From: Ligula intestinalis
Lineage: Eukaryota > Platyhelminthes > Cestoda > Diphyllobothriidea > Diphyllobothriidae
Direction: 5' to 3'
NCBI GenBank assembly: GCA_036362985.1
Contig: JAYGXS010000004.1
Span: 64,572,639 to 64,636,638 of the forward strand
DNA length: 64,000 nt
Shown: positions 20,521-33,443 of the stretch, piece by piece
Layout of the letters: each line of letters opens with the position of its first letter
Numbering within the stretch: position 1 is the first letter of the stretch
Made by a program: the position numbers and the translations under genes
The notes under the pieces: generated by a model
Seen by the model: only the letters and a program-made list of their open reading frames with translations
Databases searched by the model: none
Told to the model about the DNA's origin: nothing

Positions 20521-23500
20521 ATTTCAACGGAGGTAGCCCCACCAGGGTATTGCCAGAATAGTCACAGTCCTCTCACAAGTCAAGGCAATTTCGGTCATTT
20601 TCGTTTGAAATTGCAGGTCAACGTGGAAAGCTACACGGCAGTATGCAAGCACCTAAGGTGACCTTAGAACTTTGTTCTAGGATTTTCACAAAAGAGTGAC
20701 TACTTCACCGATCACCTCAACGTCAGACATGAGGAGGGGGAGTCACATCGAAGATTAGAAATCAACCTGCTATAGGCATTGCATCAAAATAACCAACTGC
20801 ACATATTTGATTTTACTTTGCAGCATCACATCTACAACCGTAGTAAAACAAATGCAAGTTTGATGCTGAGTGTTTTAGTTCGCCTGTGCATTCAGCCACT
20901 CACTTAATGCGACATGTAATACATAGTCGTTCACATGACATCCTCCGCGGTGAAAATAGATATAATAAGGTCGTTAAATGTTGGGAATATTTAAAATCAC
21001 TGAAAAGGAGGCCCCCCAGGAAGTTGAGCCCGTCTATCGTCCTTCAATAATTATGAAAAACGCCGCTCATTGAAAAAAATGGATCAAGCTATCCAGATCT
21101 GCTACCGCAGATCGTTATGCTTGATGAGGCAGAATATGTGACTAGACCAGGCATATTCTTAACCATGCCGAGTACAAGGAGTACACGGACACTAACTAGA
21201 CCCACATTGTCACCCGATCTCCCGGACCTCATTCTCGTGTAATATCCGAAAAGGACGTTCGACGTTTTGATACAGGGAGGGTAATCAGATGTAGAGGGAG
21301 AGGATGAACGCATGAATAGTTCCGATATATGAAGAGCAACGGTTGGAATAGACGCAAGACCAGGCCAGCTCCCGTACATCGCCTTCTAAAAGGTTAACGT
21401 TTACACATATGGACTTGATCCATTATCTAGCTCAAATTGACAAGTTCCTCTTCACTGCGGAGTGAACACAATGCAGTAGAGACTGCCCGTAAGTGCTTAA
21501 AAGGAAGTACGATGAGTTCAGGGTGTAACTACCAGAAGAGCACATCTGCCTATCTGTGTAGTGCTATCAGAAACGGTCCAAAGTTATTCGAAACGAATGC
21601 TGGCTAGGTAGTCCTGCCCCGGCGCTCAAATAATCAAGTTCTAAAATCTATCGCTTTCATATTACACTGGTTAAAGTTAAACTGGAAACACATGTCGGCA
21701 GTGCAAGCAACACGGATTTTTCGCACCTATAAAAACCGTCAAATAATCTAAAGAAAGGTGCCTGCCAGGCAACCTAAATATTCGATTGTCAAATGACGTA
21801 AACTTTGGTACTAAACACGAAGGTAGAATTTGCCTGATAATTTTGTAGGTGTGCGACGACAAGAAATAGTGCCTGTACTCTGATACGATTGGGTTGGACC
21901 AAATAAGAGAACCAGTTATTTTGGCCAAAGTTAAACCGTAAAGGTACTACACATGCACTCGTAACCATACCAAGAACAATTATAGGACTGCATTGAAAGC
22001 GAAAACAAAACATGGAAGACTAAGAAAAGGTTTTCTTGAGGCATTACGTTTTTACAAACCTTTCAAAAAGTACAGCATGTGCACAACATTCCACACAGAA
22101 AACTCTTTATTTGAGCCGACAGACGTCGATAGGTAAGTTTGCAAGACTGGTTTCTTAATGACTTGCGTTTGAGAAGGCTCCAGTGTGTTATTTACAGTAC
22201 TCTGTGGTATAGTTGAAAGCAGTCCAGGAACATACGTTGGACCGAACGAAATGTAACAAATATTACTTAATTCGGAACCTAATGAATAATATCTAGTTGG
22301 ACTAAAATGTTCATCACCAGTCTAGCATAGAGATACGCGGAGAGCGTCAGTTGTGATTGTTAATGCGACTTCCAGAGCTCATATCGTTCAGAAAAGTCAG
22401 AAATGTTAGTCTTAGAAAATAATAATGCCACATTAGGTTATTTGCTACAACATAAATTCTTAACATGAAAATAAACAGCCATGAATATGATGAAGCTGTA
22501 CTTCTAGAGATCAATAAGGCCTTTTACAGCCGGCGGACTATAAGAAAGCCTCATGAACATGATCTATCCTAAAACGCAAATAAACTGGAATAAACTCTCT
22601 CTAAGTCACATACCGTACGCGAAAGCTTCGAAAACGATATATCACCTGGTTTGTCTGTGCATAATTGTGATCCATAATGGTTTTTACTGGAGACGTTCTT
22701 CCCTAAAAACGACAGTGATCCACCAGGAAAAAATTCTGAAGACCATCCAGTGCTTGCAGATGATATTAATTGCTATACACTTAGCTACAAAATTTTCTTA
22801 GTTTCGCTATGCTACACTACTGTGAATGTGTCTAAGTTTCGGTTTAATGTGAGTAATCCGAATTTGACATAAACATTTGCCTGTGCGCACGCTCGGGTGT
22901 AGAAGTAATTTTTCAGATAAACCGGCAGCCTATACATGATCTCTTATGCCTATCAGTTTAGTTCTTCAAAATAAGGCTGCACAACTGCCAACGAAGCCCG
23001 ACAACATATCTAAAGTTGACAAATTTCGCACTCATTCGTCGAGCAAACCCTCTGTGTGACATACACCACGTTTTATCCACGGACCCTCGAAAACCCCTCC
23101 CACCAAGGTGATTAAAACCCTAGTGGGGGCATAGGAGGCGAGAAAATAAGGAGAACTCAACATTTAAGCTTGCAGACCCTATTTAAATACAGAGTCCCGA
23201 AGAAAGACTGAACAGACCAAAACTCCTGCATACTGACACAGGCGAAAGTAAATATACTGCAGAGGAACAAATAAGACAGTCAGAGCGAAATATGACTGTT
23301 TACCTAATGCTGTAGTACACGTAATTTTGTGTGGTAACTCTAAAAATGTTGAGGCCTGGGTAGAGCATTTCCCTGATAAACTAGTAATCAGGCCCTCTGG
23401 TGAGTACTATTAAAACATCGCCATGGTTTCTACATGCGAATTAACTAAGCAATCTCTTGATCCGTGGTAGAAAACAATGTAAGAGTAGTGGTATATACTA

Positions 23501-25000
23501 TAATTTAGTTCGGAAGCATGCACTCCTAAAACGGTACACTAGAGTACTCAATGCCAGAATAGTGGTACTTACCAACCCCCGTTTGTATGACTTAACGTTT
23601 CTAAGTCAATTTAGTCAGTAGAACTTACTTATTTATAGCCTTTTGCAGGATAAATTTGCCTTTCCTCATTTCTCTCCAATGTATCAGTTTTGATCGCCTT
23701 CTAAGTTTAACAGAATTCTGGTGTGATTTTTACATGTCACCAACGTTAATCAGTTAACCACATCACCTTTCCCTTTTGATCCTCATTGTTATTTTATTTT
23801 AGATAACACAACTGTTCCTAACCCAATTTTGGCCATGATATTCTGCCACCAAACATGATCTCCCCGTAAAATTCTACCGAGCACAGGGTATTTTCTAAGG
23901 CAGATTAGGTGATTATTAAAAAAACTAACCATAATAGTTAATTTTTGCTGAGGGGAGGATTGCAAACTTCCTTGATCAGGATAAATAAAAATAATTACTT
24001 ATTCTAGCATAAATTTATAAAAGAAAATTCAGATCTTTCGTACCAGCAGCCAAAGTCAAGTTTCACATTGAGCATATTTGTGTGAGTACGCGTATATCAA
24101 GTGAAATACATCGAAAATAGCCCCAGTGAGCAAAGCATAAATCCTGAACGTAGTCAAACACAAAGCGCGGCGAATAGTCAAGTATGCAATTGCTGCGCGC
24201 AAGCTTTGTAATCATTTTTATGAGTATAAACAAAACCGCAACGCAAGGTCCAGTATGCAGGTCAAAGAAATCCCCAATATTCAGCATGGACGCGCGTAAT
24301 AGCTTCCTCAACAATAAACTCTCTGTTAAATTCATCTTCTTTAGATTGCCCCTCAGTCTTGATCTTCAAATACCGTTTTTATACATTTATAACTTGAAAT
24401 TTTTCTCCAAAATTAGAAATTTGGCCCAGGTTATTATTTCAGGGGAATATGACCTATATGACCCGCAAGCCTATACTCTCACTTAAGATATCGGTTGAAT
24501 TGGATAAGTAGATGCCATTGCCTAGTAAGAGGCACGCAAGTGCTGATTGCCTCCATCTACTAGATGGAGCAATCTTTGTGATTTTTGTCATGATATATCA
24601 CACATCCTTGACCACAACATACTGATGATATCCGATTTTTCGCACGTGGTAATTTCTGTTGCATCCAGTCAGCCTTTACCTGGAAGACGAGCAGTCAACA
24701 AACTTTTCTCCAACATTGCATAGCTCCGTTAAAGTATAATCCTTCTGGCCACGAAATGAAGACAATTGGATTGCCCGATGTGGATCCGAATTCTAAGCAT
24801 GCAGAACAACTTGCCAGGTAGCAGTGTTCAAATTTCAAGAGACAAATAGACACTCTACCTGACTGGCGAGAAAGTTCAACGAGCACTGAAAAAAAAATTT
24901 TTGAAATTGACGTTATTTGGGGAAAATGGGTCACAGGTACACCTCGATAAATTCCGTATCCAAAAAATGCGCTCAAAAATGGATATGTCAGGCAAAAAAT
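20520..25000. other. Long stretch without recognised gene
   Basis: AT-rich DNA with only short frames and no motif on either strand. A short imperfect inverted repeat lies around 24540-24570 (CCATCTACTAGATGG). I see no exon or element end that I can name. Confidence 0.45.
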
Positions 25001-25880
25001 ACACTTCTAACCAAGAATTATCCGACTGTTTGAAGACATTTATTCCCATATATTAGAAGCTACTAAAAGACGGGGACCCAGTCGCAGAACTTAATGATGG
25101 TATTGGCGTAGATATCGTTGAAAATGATGAGAAAGTCGAGGATTGTGGCCGCTTTTTTGCCTCAGTATTCAGCAGATAAGCCGAGCTCCAGTAGGACAAT
25201 GTCAGCAATGCTGTTGTAAACGCTGGTCTAAAGTTTGAACTTCTATTATTCCCGAAATTTGTTTAAGAAAGTGGACTGCAAATGATCAAAGAAGCAAGTT
25301 CATACGGTCCAGACGATATACCGGCCAAGTTTTTAAAAAAATGGGCATAGTGGTTTTGAGAGCCCGCTTGCCATTATTTCAAGAACTTTGCTGGTATATC
25401 GTCCTCTGAACTAAAGAGACTGCCATCCAAATGAAATAAGGCAGATATATGCCCGATATATAGCGGTGGGTCTCGAACCAATGTCGGAAGTTATCAGCCC
25501 GACAGCCCAACGTTTGTTGCCAAGATATGGATTAAGGCGGTGGCAATAAAGTTCATGGGGGCGAACAAATTAATCTCAGCCCTTCGGCACGGCTTCAGGC
25601 AGAACCGTCCTGGTCTTTTCAGCATCGAGATTAGTTTTTATTTCTTCCTATGGCACGTACATTTAAGTATCGTCAATTCTTTTCAGTAAACGCCATATCA
25701 ATCTGGAATAAGCTGCTCAGAAGTATTAAAACCCAGAAAACTACCCTTTGTTTAAGAGGGCTATCACTAGTTTGTTACATTCAGAGCAACTTTCACGAAT
25801 TTCGGGTGCTGACAAGGTGGAATCTCTCTTTCATTCTGATAGCGTTCGTGGACTTTGAACCCTGCCAGGCCTCATGCTGA
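25000..25880 (+). mobile_element. Degenerate CR1-like reverse-transcriptase relic
   Basis: Fragments in broken plus-strand frames read GDPVAELNDGIGVDIVENDE, CGRFFASVFSR, GPDDIPAKFLKK, LISALRHGFRQ-like text, and finally FFSVNAISIWNKLLRSI, the order found in a LINE RT (linker, FFxSVF, SGPDxIPAK, GFR, ORF end). Many stops and deletions; non-functional. Confidence 0.7.
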
Positions 25881-26835
25881 AGATAATCCTGCTGAAGTTG
25901 CAGCCTGCAATCTGCTAATCATTCAGCCGAGAGTGCGCAACTTTTGCTGACAAGCATTGAAGGAAGACTGAGAACACTGTGGTCTTGTGCCAACCCTCCC
26001 TGTCCCAATCTAATATCTCTAAATGATATGCAATTTTTCTCCTGCTGATGATTCTATCGCAGGGGGTTAAGTGAGTTAAACCCAGCAACTGCAATCTTCA
26101 GACCATGGTTACTCAGTGCATAAGAAAATTCGTTAAAGGCCAGAGTAGTAGGAAGAATGTATTGTGTACACAAAGGAGATGATAATAGATGACAGTAGAT
26201 TGACTTGGATAGCTCACGACCAGCAGGACAGATAGCAGCGATCCAAGTGCGGTCTTCAGCAGCAGGCAGCAGCGAGAACGGCAGTGTCTGTTTGCCACAA
26301 AGGTAATTGGCCGGAAAGATTGCATCGATCAAGGCGTGCATGCGTCCTATTCGCCACCGGGAGGCTAGCCTTTATGGGACCTGAATGGCTGTTGCAAAGG
26401 GCACCTTAGTGCAGAAGTACTCGTTAGCGGCAGCGAGCGTTCGGACAAGCTCGCCTATGTGGAGTTGGTCACCACATGTCACTTCAGTTTTCAACTGTAC
26501 GTATATTCCGTTTGTATCGTACCTTTGAAGTCAGGTTTTTTCATTTGAAACAAACTCCGTATCTTGCCCAGTATTGTCAAAACCAAAATTGAGCAAAACC
26601 AATACTGGCTGCAAAAGAGGGAGTTTGTTTTGAGTTTTGTCCTGTCATCGGGGTTTTGGAAGGCCCTCAAGAGGTGCTTTACCACCTCTTTAAAATTGAC
26701 TGTAAACTGGCGTAATTAACACATAGGAAAACACTCTACAAGATCACAATCGATATAATCCCGCGCTCCTCCTAGGAAATTTCTACATTGATATCCCCCA
26801 TCAATTGGCCATCTTGAATTGACCTTGAACGCGGT
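25881..26835. other. No gene recognised
   Basis: A minus-strand open frame of 95 codons (26054-26341) has no recognisable motif. The region may be unannotated repeat. Confidence 0.4.
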
Positions 26836-26838
26836 TTG

Positions 26839-27651
26839 TTAAAATTCGAAGAAAAAGTCACTTTTAGTCACCTTATTAAGGAAAGGTTTCCGCTCCAAAA
26901 GTACTGCCTTGAGTTCATCAATTTTTGAGGGAAGACTTTGGGCATCAGTGTAAAGAAAGCTCAATTTAGACTTATTCCCCACTTTATGCAGGCGGTTGCC
27001 TCTTGCGTGAGATTGCATGCAGGGAGCTGTCGGTGCTGATGGAGACGGATTGTTGTCCATCCCGACTAGGCTGTTAGTGTTATCGGCTTTCTCGAGAGGT
27101 GTGACCTTGGGACATGGACGATCTCCCCGTTCAGAATTCGAAGATTGCTCTCGCCGAGTTCGCATCTCCTGTGGAGTTCTACTGTTAGCAATCTCCATTT
27201 CTCCCGCTCCGTGGGGGAAAAATCCCGCTGAAAAAAAAATCATCGGGTGTGAGTATCTAAGTATTGGTTTCCTGCTTAACAATAGCTGGACCTCAGCCTC
27301 ACTCTTCAGAACAACCTTCAACGGTCTTGGTTGGCGTTGTTCATCTTTTGAGTCTGTTATACGGCCCATTCGGAATGCCTTTATAACTTCGACTTTCTCT
27401 TCACCCTTTAGGAGGAATTTCAGATATTCTTTAAATAACTTCCTGTCCTCTTCGAATCTTGATTTCGGGGTATCAGAAGTACCTTCTGCCATGCCTTTTA
27501 TGACTATGCAGATTATACGAGTGGTACTCACCTTCCGACTGTCATCCCCTTCTGCTTCTCTAGGGTTTGTTAGGACAGATTCGCTTCGAGGTTCAGCGTT
27601 TTGGCCTGCGAAGGTGCCCTTCTTGTTTGGCTCGTGCTCAAGCTTGGCCAA
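26839..27651 (-). mobile_element. CR1-like LINE: end of ORF1 and start of ORF2
   Basis: The 270-codon frame reads RIICIVIKG, DRKLFKEYLKFLL, VIKAFRMGRI, RPLKVVLKSEAEVQLLLSRK (a typical LINE ORF1 nucleic-acid-binding region), and after a charged linker SKLSFLYTDAQSLPSKIDEL, the usual first strand of a CR1 endonuclease domain (N-A-x-S-L-x-x-K-x-x-EL with D for N). The frame stops 20 codons later, so ORF2 is truncated. It begins two bases from the end of the upstream ORF at 27653-28648, and both are probably one interrupted reading frame. Confidence 0.65.
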
Positions 27652-27652
27652 C

Positions 27653-28648
27653 TTATATTAGCACTTGGGCTTGGTCGGCCTTTTTTGGGAGCCCGAGAGC
27701 GCCTCTTCGTTCTCTGGGAGGCCAGTGGGTTGACCGTTTCCCCTGTCCATGGCAGACTACTAACTCCGTCAAGCACCCTGGCTGCCGGATCATTTTTTGC
27801 GTAGACACTTCGGCGAGGGATTTTGTTTCTCCGTACGTTAGGTTTCCTCGCTCAAGTTCACGCATCGCCGGTTTCTCCTCACGAGGGAGAAATGGATAAA
27901 AAATTTTCAGCTCCTCCATCTCCACTCTAAGACTATTAACTACCTTCCCAAGGTTTGTAAATTTGTTCAAAAGGGTAAAATATGATACGGAGGCTTCATC
28001 TTCATGAGTTTCATCCCTTGGACTTTTAAGACTTTTAGTTCGCTTGGCAGGAGGAGATTTCAAAGAACTTCTAGATCGAGTTTCCGTTGTTAGTAACGGA
28101 ATTTGGAAACTATCGCAGCGTCCCGTGATGGCGAAGAGAGGTAGGTGCTCGACTTCTATGCGGGGGGTCCAGGGTTCGAATTCGGGCGGTGGCGTGACTT
28201 TTTTTCCTTGTTGCGATGATGTCGGGATTTCGAATGTAGGCACTTGCGAACATTCCTTCCCATCTTCCAAAGCTGTATAGCACATAATTTCAATTTTTTC
28301 TTCCACCAGCTTTTCACAACAGACCGCTACTGAATCAAATAATAAAGTGGATTGCTTTTTGACTGTTAATAACCGATTTTGATTACTGTCATCCCTTGTC
28401 TTCGTGGTGTAGTTGATTAGACGCTCAACTTGGTGTTCGTAAATTGAGTCTACTGAACTCGAGAGACTTTTAGCCCTTTTAGCGGGGGGTGATTTCGTCG
28501 CATCAATCTTGCGACTTCTGCCCTCGAAATTACGACGAGGGCTTTTAATCGAAATTAAATTAGAGCCTGCAGTCGACGCCGATGGTGTGGTGAGCGACTG
28601 ATACCGCCGAACTACAGGTTTCGGGTTCGAGTCCCTCTTGCGCCGCAA
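27653..28648 (-). mobile_element. 331-codon ORF1-like frame with two tRNA-like antisense units
   Basis: Long open frame upstream of the CR1-like frame. It contains two related blocks: residues 50-62 (TKSPPAKRAKSLS) and 196-210 (LKSPPAKRTKSLK). Each is preceded by residues encoded by the complement of a tRNA-like sequence (RRKRDSNPKPVV at 2-13 and PPEFEPWTPRIEVE at 154-167). Residues 224-250 (FTLLNKFTNLGKVVNSL) look like a short coiled coil, as in many LINE ORF1 proteins. Function as ORF1 is inferred from position only. The duplicated Lys/Pro/Ser motifs could be nuclear-localisation-like. Confidence 0.55.
28116..28196 (+). repeat. tRNA-like unit 1 inside the ORF1-like frame
   Basis: The plus strand shows an A-box-like TGGCGAAGAGAGGTAGG and a B box GGGTTCGAATTC about 40 bases apart. 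The complement is read as protein in the ORF on the other strand. It lacks a complete acceptor stem, so it is a tRNA-derived sequence rather than a tRNA gene. Confidence 0.5.
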
Positions 28649-28650
28649 CT
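28571..28650 (+). repeat. tRNA-like unit 2 inside the ORF1-like frame
   Basis: A-box-like GATGGTGTGGTGAGC and B box GGGTTCGAGTCC, with the B box followed by CTTGCGCC. It is antisense to the first 25 codons of the ORF ending at 27653 and spaced about 450 bp from the first tRNA-like unit. Confidence 0.5.
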
Positions 28651-28884
28651 TTTACAAGCTGATCTACACGTTTATTTTTGTCTCCCATAATAGATCGGAC
28701 TGACGATAAACGATATTAAAGCTCTGTGCAATATGTATAAAGCGTTCAACTCTATGAAAACGGTCATTGAAACGGCTCAGCCGTTTGTAGAGAGCTGGAA
28801 TCCAGGAGAACTGTTGACAGAAGGCAGTGACGGAGATTATGCTCGTTTTGACTAATGTCCTGTCATGTCTTCTGAGGCTGGAGG

Positions 28885-29379
28885 TATTGCGAACGTGAAT
28901 CCAATAGCTAACAACGAAAGTCCGCCAGACGGCTAGGTGAACCGAAATCCCGAAAATAATATTTCCAACAAAGGACGAGAAATGTAAACCGCAATTTGAA
29001 GCGCGCGCCGATAAGTGAAAGCTTTATATAAATTGATTTATATAAGAGAAGAAACGACTCAAAGTCTTTGGTTTTCTTAAATAAATTATCAGTCAGTAAA
29101 AGTTGACTATCTTAGCCAAAATCTGCTACCAAACTCCTTCGTTGATTTGGTCAGATATTGTCCTCTGTTTCATAAAACGCTGTACAAATCATTTGTTTTG
29201 TACTTCTAGTAGTTTATAGTTTATTTGTCAAAAACACATTACTTAGACATATATTTAGCTTCAAATTGCGGTTTCAATTTCTCGTCCTTCGTGGGAAATA
29301 TTATTTTCGGGATTTCGGTTCACCTAGCCCTCTGGCGGACTTTCGTTGTTAGCTATTGGATTCACTTTCGCAATAACTC
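28885..29379. repeat. Large imperfect palindrome with about 240-bp loop
   Basis: 28888-29003 and 29258-29378 are inverted copies of each other, about 95% alike by eye (shared CCAATAGCTAACAACGAAAG, GAACCGAAATCCCGAAAATA and ACCGCAATTTGAAGC). The right arm runs straight into the 100-N gap. It is either the paired termini of a foldback element or an assembly inversion. No ORF lies in the loop. Confidence 0.85.
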
Positions 29380-29479
29380 NNNNNNNNNNNNNNNNNNNNN
29401 NNNNNNNNNNNNNNNNNNNNNNNNNNNNNNNNNNNNNNNNNNNNNNNNNNNNNNNNNNNNNNNNNNNNNNNNNNNNNNN
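29380..29479. other. Assembly gap (100 N)
   Basis: A round 100-base run of N, probably of nominal and not measured length. Palindrome arm on the left, LINE 3' end on the right. Confidence 0.99.
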
Positions 29480-29705
29480 TCAGACCATCTGCCTCAGAAT
29501 TACCGGTTTTCCTGTCAGGTCATCAAAGAATGGAACTCCCTGAGTGAGGATATTGTCCAAGCAATGTCGGTTCCCAGTTTCGAAAGACGCCTTGATGCCT
29601 TTTTTCTTATGGCTGTGGATGACAACAGTCAGCGGTTCCCAGTTCCTTTCGAGGATCGCCGTCCTGTTAGAGTTTATTTTTCTGTCTTGAGCTATCTTTG
29701 AAGAG
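29480..29705 (+). mobile_element. LINE RT C-terminal fragment
   Basis: Open frame with NYRFSCQVIKEWNSLSEDIV and VPSFERRLDAFF, the FF-x-x-R-x-x-x-x-WNxLP..V..FKxxLD signature at the end of CR1/Jockey-type ORF2, followed by a stop and a short 3' UTR. The remainder lies in, or was lost at, the assembly gap. Confidence 0.7.
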
Positions 29706-30293
29706 ACTCCTCCGGGCCTAGGGTCTCTTGTCTTAAATATATTAAAATTGAAAATGAAGTATACACTGATTCCTAAGACTAACTGCCCAATAGCCTTTCT
29801 GACTGGCATTTGTGATACCAAATGCCTCAGCGGCTCACACGCATTAGTGGCGAACGCCGTATCGAGTCGACTGTTTTATAGTCTTCTAAGATTCGCCGTT
29901 CCTATAATATAACAATTTTTTCACACACATATGCATCGTTTGCGTGTTGGGCGTGAATGAATGTGCCGCTATGCTGCGCGGGCGTCCCACGGTCTGATAA
30001 CTGGGACTGACGTACCCCGTAGGTTGCCGAGCACGTGAAAATCTAGGTCGGCAGTGCGTATGCTGAATGCATCTGGAGGAAAACTGTCAGCTGCAGGTTT
30101 AGACTGCTGTGTTTTGCACCTGTCTCAGCAAGACCACCTCACTTCTGCAACTTGCACACTGTCAGCCAATCCGATGCTTAGCTAGCAAAGCAATCTTCGT
30201 TTCTATTTCCTGGTTGCTCATTTGCCAGTGTAATTTTTTCGAATATATCATTTGCATGCCCATTCGCCATTTGTTTACCCATGTGCATGGGCC

Positions 30294-30345
30294 ATCGAAA
30301 GCTGTGAGATAGGACACGCGCGTGTCTTGTCTAACAGCTTTCGAT
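30294..30345. repeat. 52-bp near-perfect palindrome (hairpin)
   Basis: Outer arms ATCGAAAGCTGT and ACAGCTTTCGAT pair perfectly over 12 bp, and the inner part centred on GGACACGCGCGTGTC pairs with few mismatches. No repeat of it elsewhere in the window and no ORF. It could be a foldback structure, a terminator-like hairpin or a cruciform-prone site. Confidence 0.9.
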
Positions 30346-30599
30346 TACCTGGTGATTTTTTTTCAAAATTGGTCCACCATTATATTGACCAACTTTGTAC
30401 CTAGATACATTCGCACTCGGAATAAAAAGTTCGAAAAGGATGGCCCTACCATGCCATTGGAAAAGTCGCTACATTAATTATTTGTTCAATGCCATGCTCA
30501 AAAATTATGGCGTGCTTCTTAATGGCCGGACTTCTATAGGATTGGCAGGCTACTGTATCTTTTTATTTAGCTAGTCATTTAAACGTTAGCCCGTGTCCG

Positions 30600-33400
30600 C
30601 TTATGTCCCGGGGCATAAATGCCACACGTCTTAATAAATAAGTCATTTAGCCTTATTCTCAGTCGTGCAGCTTACTAACGTTGTCTGCTATGCGCCATAT
30701 AATAAATACAGCCCAGTTAGTAAATAATAATATATTCAAGTCCTATGCACGAAATGCTGATAGGGTACCGACCCACTTCGACCATTTTCTTTAATAGTTT
30801 TAAGCACCCTGTGAGTTTCTAGCAACAAAACTTGACTGTTCCTATAGCCTATCCTAATTTTGTTCAACGGTAGCCGAGGACCTTCCAATATTTTCAGTTT
30901 CCATTCATTTAGCCGGGCGTAATAAAGCTTACAATATGACTGCAATCTGCATGCTAGTTGATATACCAAGCTAGGCTATGCTACAGTAGTATCAGATTGC
31001 TTATTTGGAGAGGAAGTCAGTGTACTTCTTTCGAAGGATGATCCTCAGCGATGATGAATGTGATGATGAGACATCTTCCCTTTTCCTTCGTCTCGGAAGT
31101 ACAGAGCCTAACATTCACAATTCACATGTGCGAGTCGTTATGACGATGCAAATATTCCGTGGGATTAGCTTTAATCCAAACAAGCGTCCTGTTCATTTTG
31201 TAGACAATTTGCAAAGTAATATGGGGACCTTCCACGTATTCACACTGGTATCAATTTATCCTGAGGGACATCTTCTTGCCCCGAAATACTGCTCTCTTTA
31301 CCAACAGTAATAAATGGATTGAGTGATTAACCGAGGCAATTTACCTTTGAAGGTACTTTCTCTGGGTTATAATAGCGTAACGCTAGCTAAACGATATAAT
31401 TATCGTAGCCTAGGTCAGTACACCTGTGTTCTAATAAAATTCGATCCTTAAACTGGCATAGGGTCCTTCTGTGGATTTATTTCACAGAACAGACTAGCCG
31501 ACAGAATACAACCCTGTCAAACGTCCGACCGAATATCGAACCTCTGAGAGAAGATTTTGTGAACGGGAATTTGTTAAAAGACAGAGCACTAGCAGGCAAC
31601 GATCATTGCGCTTATTTTAACCGTTGTGCCGTCCAGTGCCAACAAATTAACTTCTGACCCTGTATTTATTGAGTGTCACAGTCATATATGGCTTGCTCTA
31701 AATAAGCCACCAGCCCAGTCTAACGATTAATTCGATAATCTCCATCCAACTTCGCCTTCGTTTCATGGAGTGGTGAAGGGGTTCCTCGTTGTGGAATTGA
31801 GTTTGATCTACTTAAGTAGTGCAGTAGTCGTCGCGCCAATGGCAGTATCTGAGATTATTCTCAAATGCATTACAGATTGAGGACTGGGCTCTTTCAATTG
31901 GGACTGCATATCCAGCGCCGAGCAAAGGTTTATAGCCTCGCCTTTGCTCTGTTATCATATCGTGACACGAACTTTTTATACCTGTCTTATTCACTTCTCT
32001 TGTTAGATTTGTCACAGTGCACCATTTTTGGATCATGGACATAGCTATTGAACCTTAAATTAACCAGAATACCGTCACACCATCTATGGGATATCATCTC
32101 AGTAAAGGTGTAGAATAAGGCTAGGAAAACATGTTTTATCAAATAATCAACACCAATCAGTAAAACTCCAAACTTCCCCATCATTGTCCCATCCACAATT
32201 AAGTGCAAAGGATACACTGCTTGGCAAGCGGCCTGGCCCAGTCAGAATATTTAATTCTTCGAAACCAATCCGTAGATCGTGACGATAGTGTGTTCCGATC
32301 AGTTCTTGCAACCGCGGATACCTTTCTTTATCATAATTATCGTTAAAAAATTCTCGTTAGTCAGTCATTTACTGAATGCTAGTTCTCGCGCTTTTTCGGA
32401 CAGGACTATAATTACGGGCCGGCCGATAGTCGCGCCGGTCACGGTACAAGATAATGAGTTGGCAGTTTCCCTCGGGCCCTTCCTTTCTGGAAAGCCTAAG
32501 TCACGGATTCAGACTTCCAACAAGCAGCAGATATTCGGATTGCATATGTAAAGGCTATACGGCGTCAGACTTCGGACACTAGGCTGGAGAAGCTTTCGCA
32601 CATTTCAGCACCGGATACCAAGGGCACATTCGTGATTGAGTAGTCAAAGTCATCAACACACCCAAATCACTCGATCAGGGTTGCGGAACGCATCCATAGC
32701 CGTGGACGTCTTTATATCGATCGCAATATTTACATCTGACATCCTTTTCCCGACATTTCGGTTTTAGCAGTCACTTAGAGTGCTTACTCAAAATTGTCTC
32801 CTCTGGTACTTTACTCGTTAAGGTAGTAAAGGAAAGCCGACTAGGAGGCTTTGGTAGCGCACCCCAGCAGTCAAATTTTTTTTCATTTATTCGGTGAGCC
32901 TCTGTTTGAGTTAGTTAGACTTATTTTAACACATTTGAATAGGCAAATCAGTCGAGGAAGGCGAGGAGATGATGGTTGTTCAAACATTAGTGTGGTCGGT
33001 GTTTTATGGTCTGACTGCCAGCAGCAGAAAGGTTTTATGCGACAGTTACCGACTGTAGGGCATGGGCCTATACTAATTTTGCAATGATGTAGATTCTGAA
33101 GCCGACCGAAGCAGTACTAATGATTACTGATTATGGTAAGTTCAACACATAACTGGACAACGCGCAAAAGGGTAAATATTTGGCTACCAGACAGTCGTCT
33201 ATCTCAGAAACTGGCCTGATTACAGAGACTTCCTAGAGCCATTGAATAATTGTAACAACATAATTATTGTGGCAGTCGATGAGTCTTAGTACTGTGAAGT
33301 TTTTACCCCCACCTTATTTCCATTTTTCTGAAAGGTATATGGAGGACTGGTTCAAACCATCACCCTTGACCACCTTTATTTATGTATGCCACTTTGTTCA
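30600..33400. other. Intergenic stretch between the kelch and oxidase genes, no gene recognised
   Basis: Short frames only, for example 101 codons at 31005-31310 and 90 at 32279-32551, without motifs. The oxidase promoter and any 5' untranslated exon should lie here, but I cannot place them. Confidence 0.4.
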
Positions 33401-33443
33401 GACAGTCTGCTAATCAAAATTCATTTCCCCTTGCAGTTGGACA

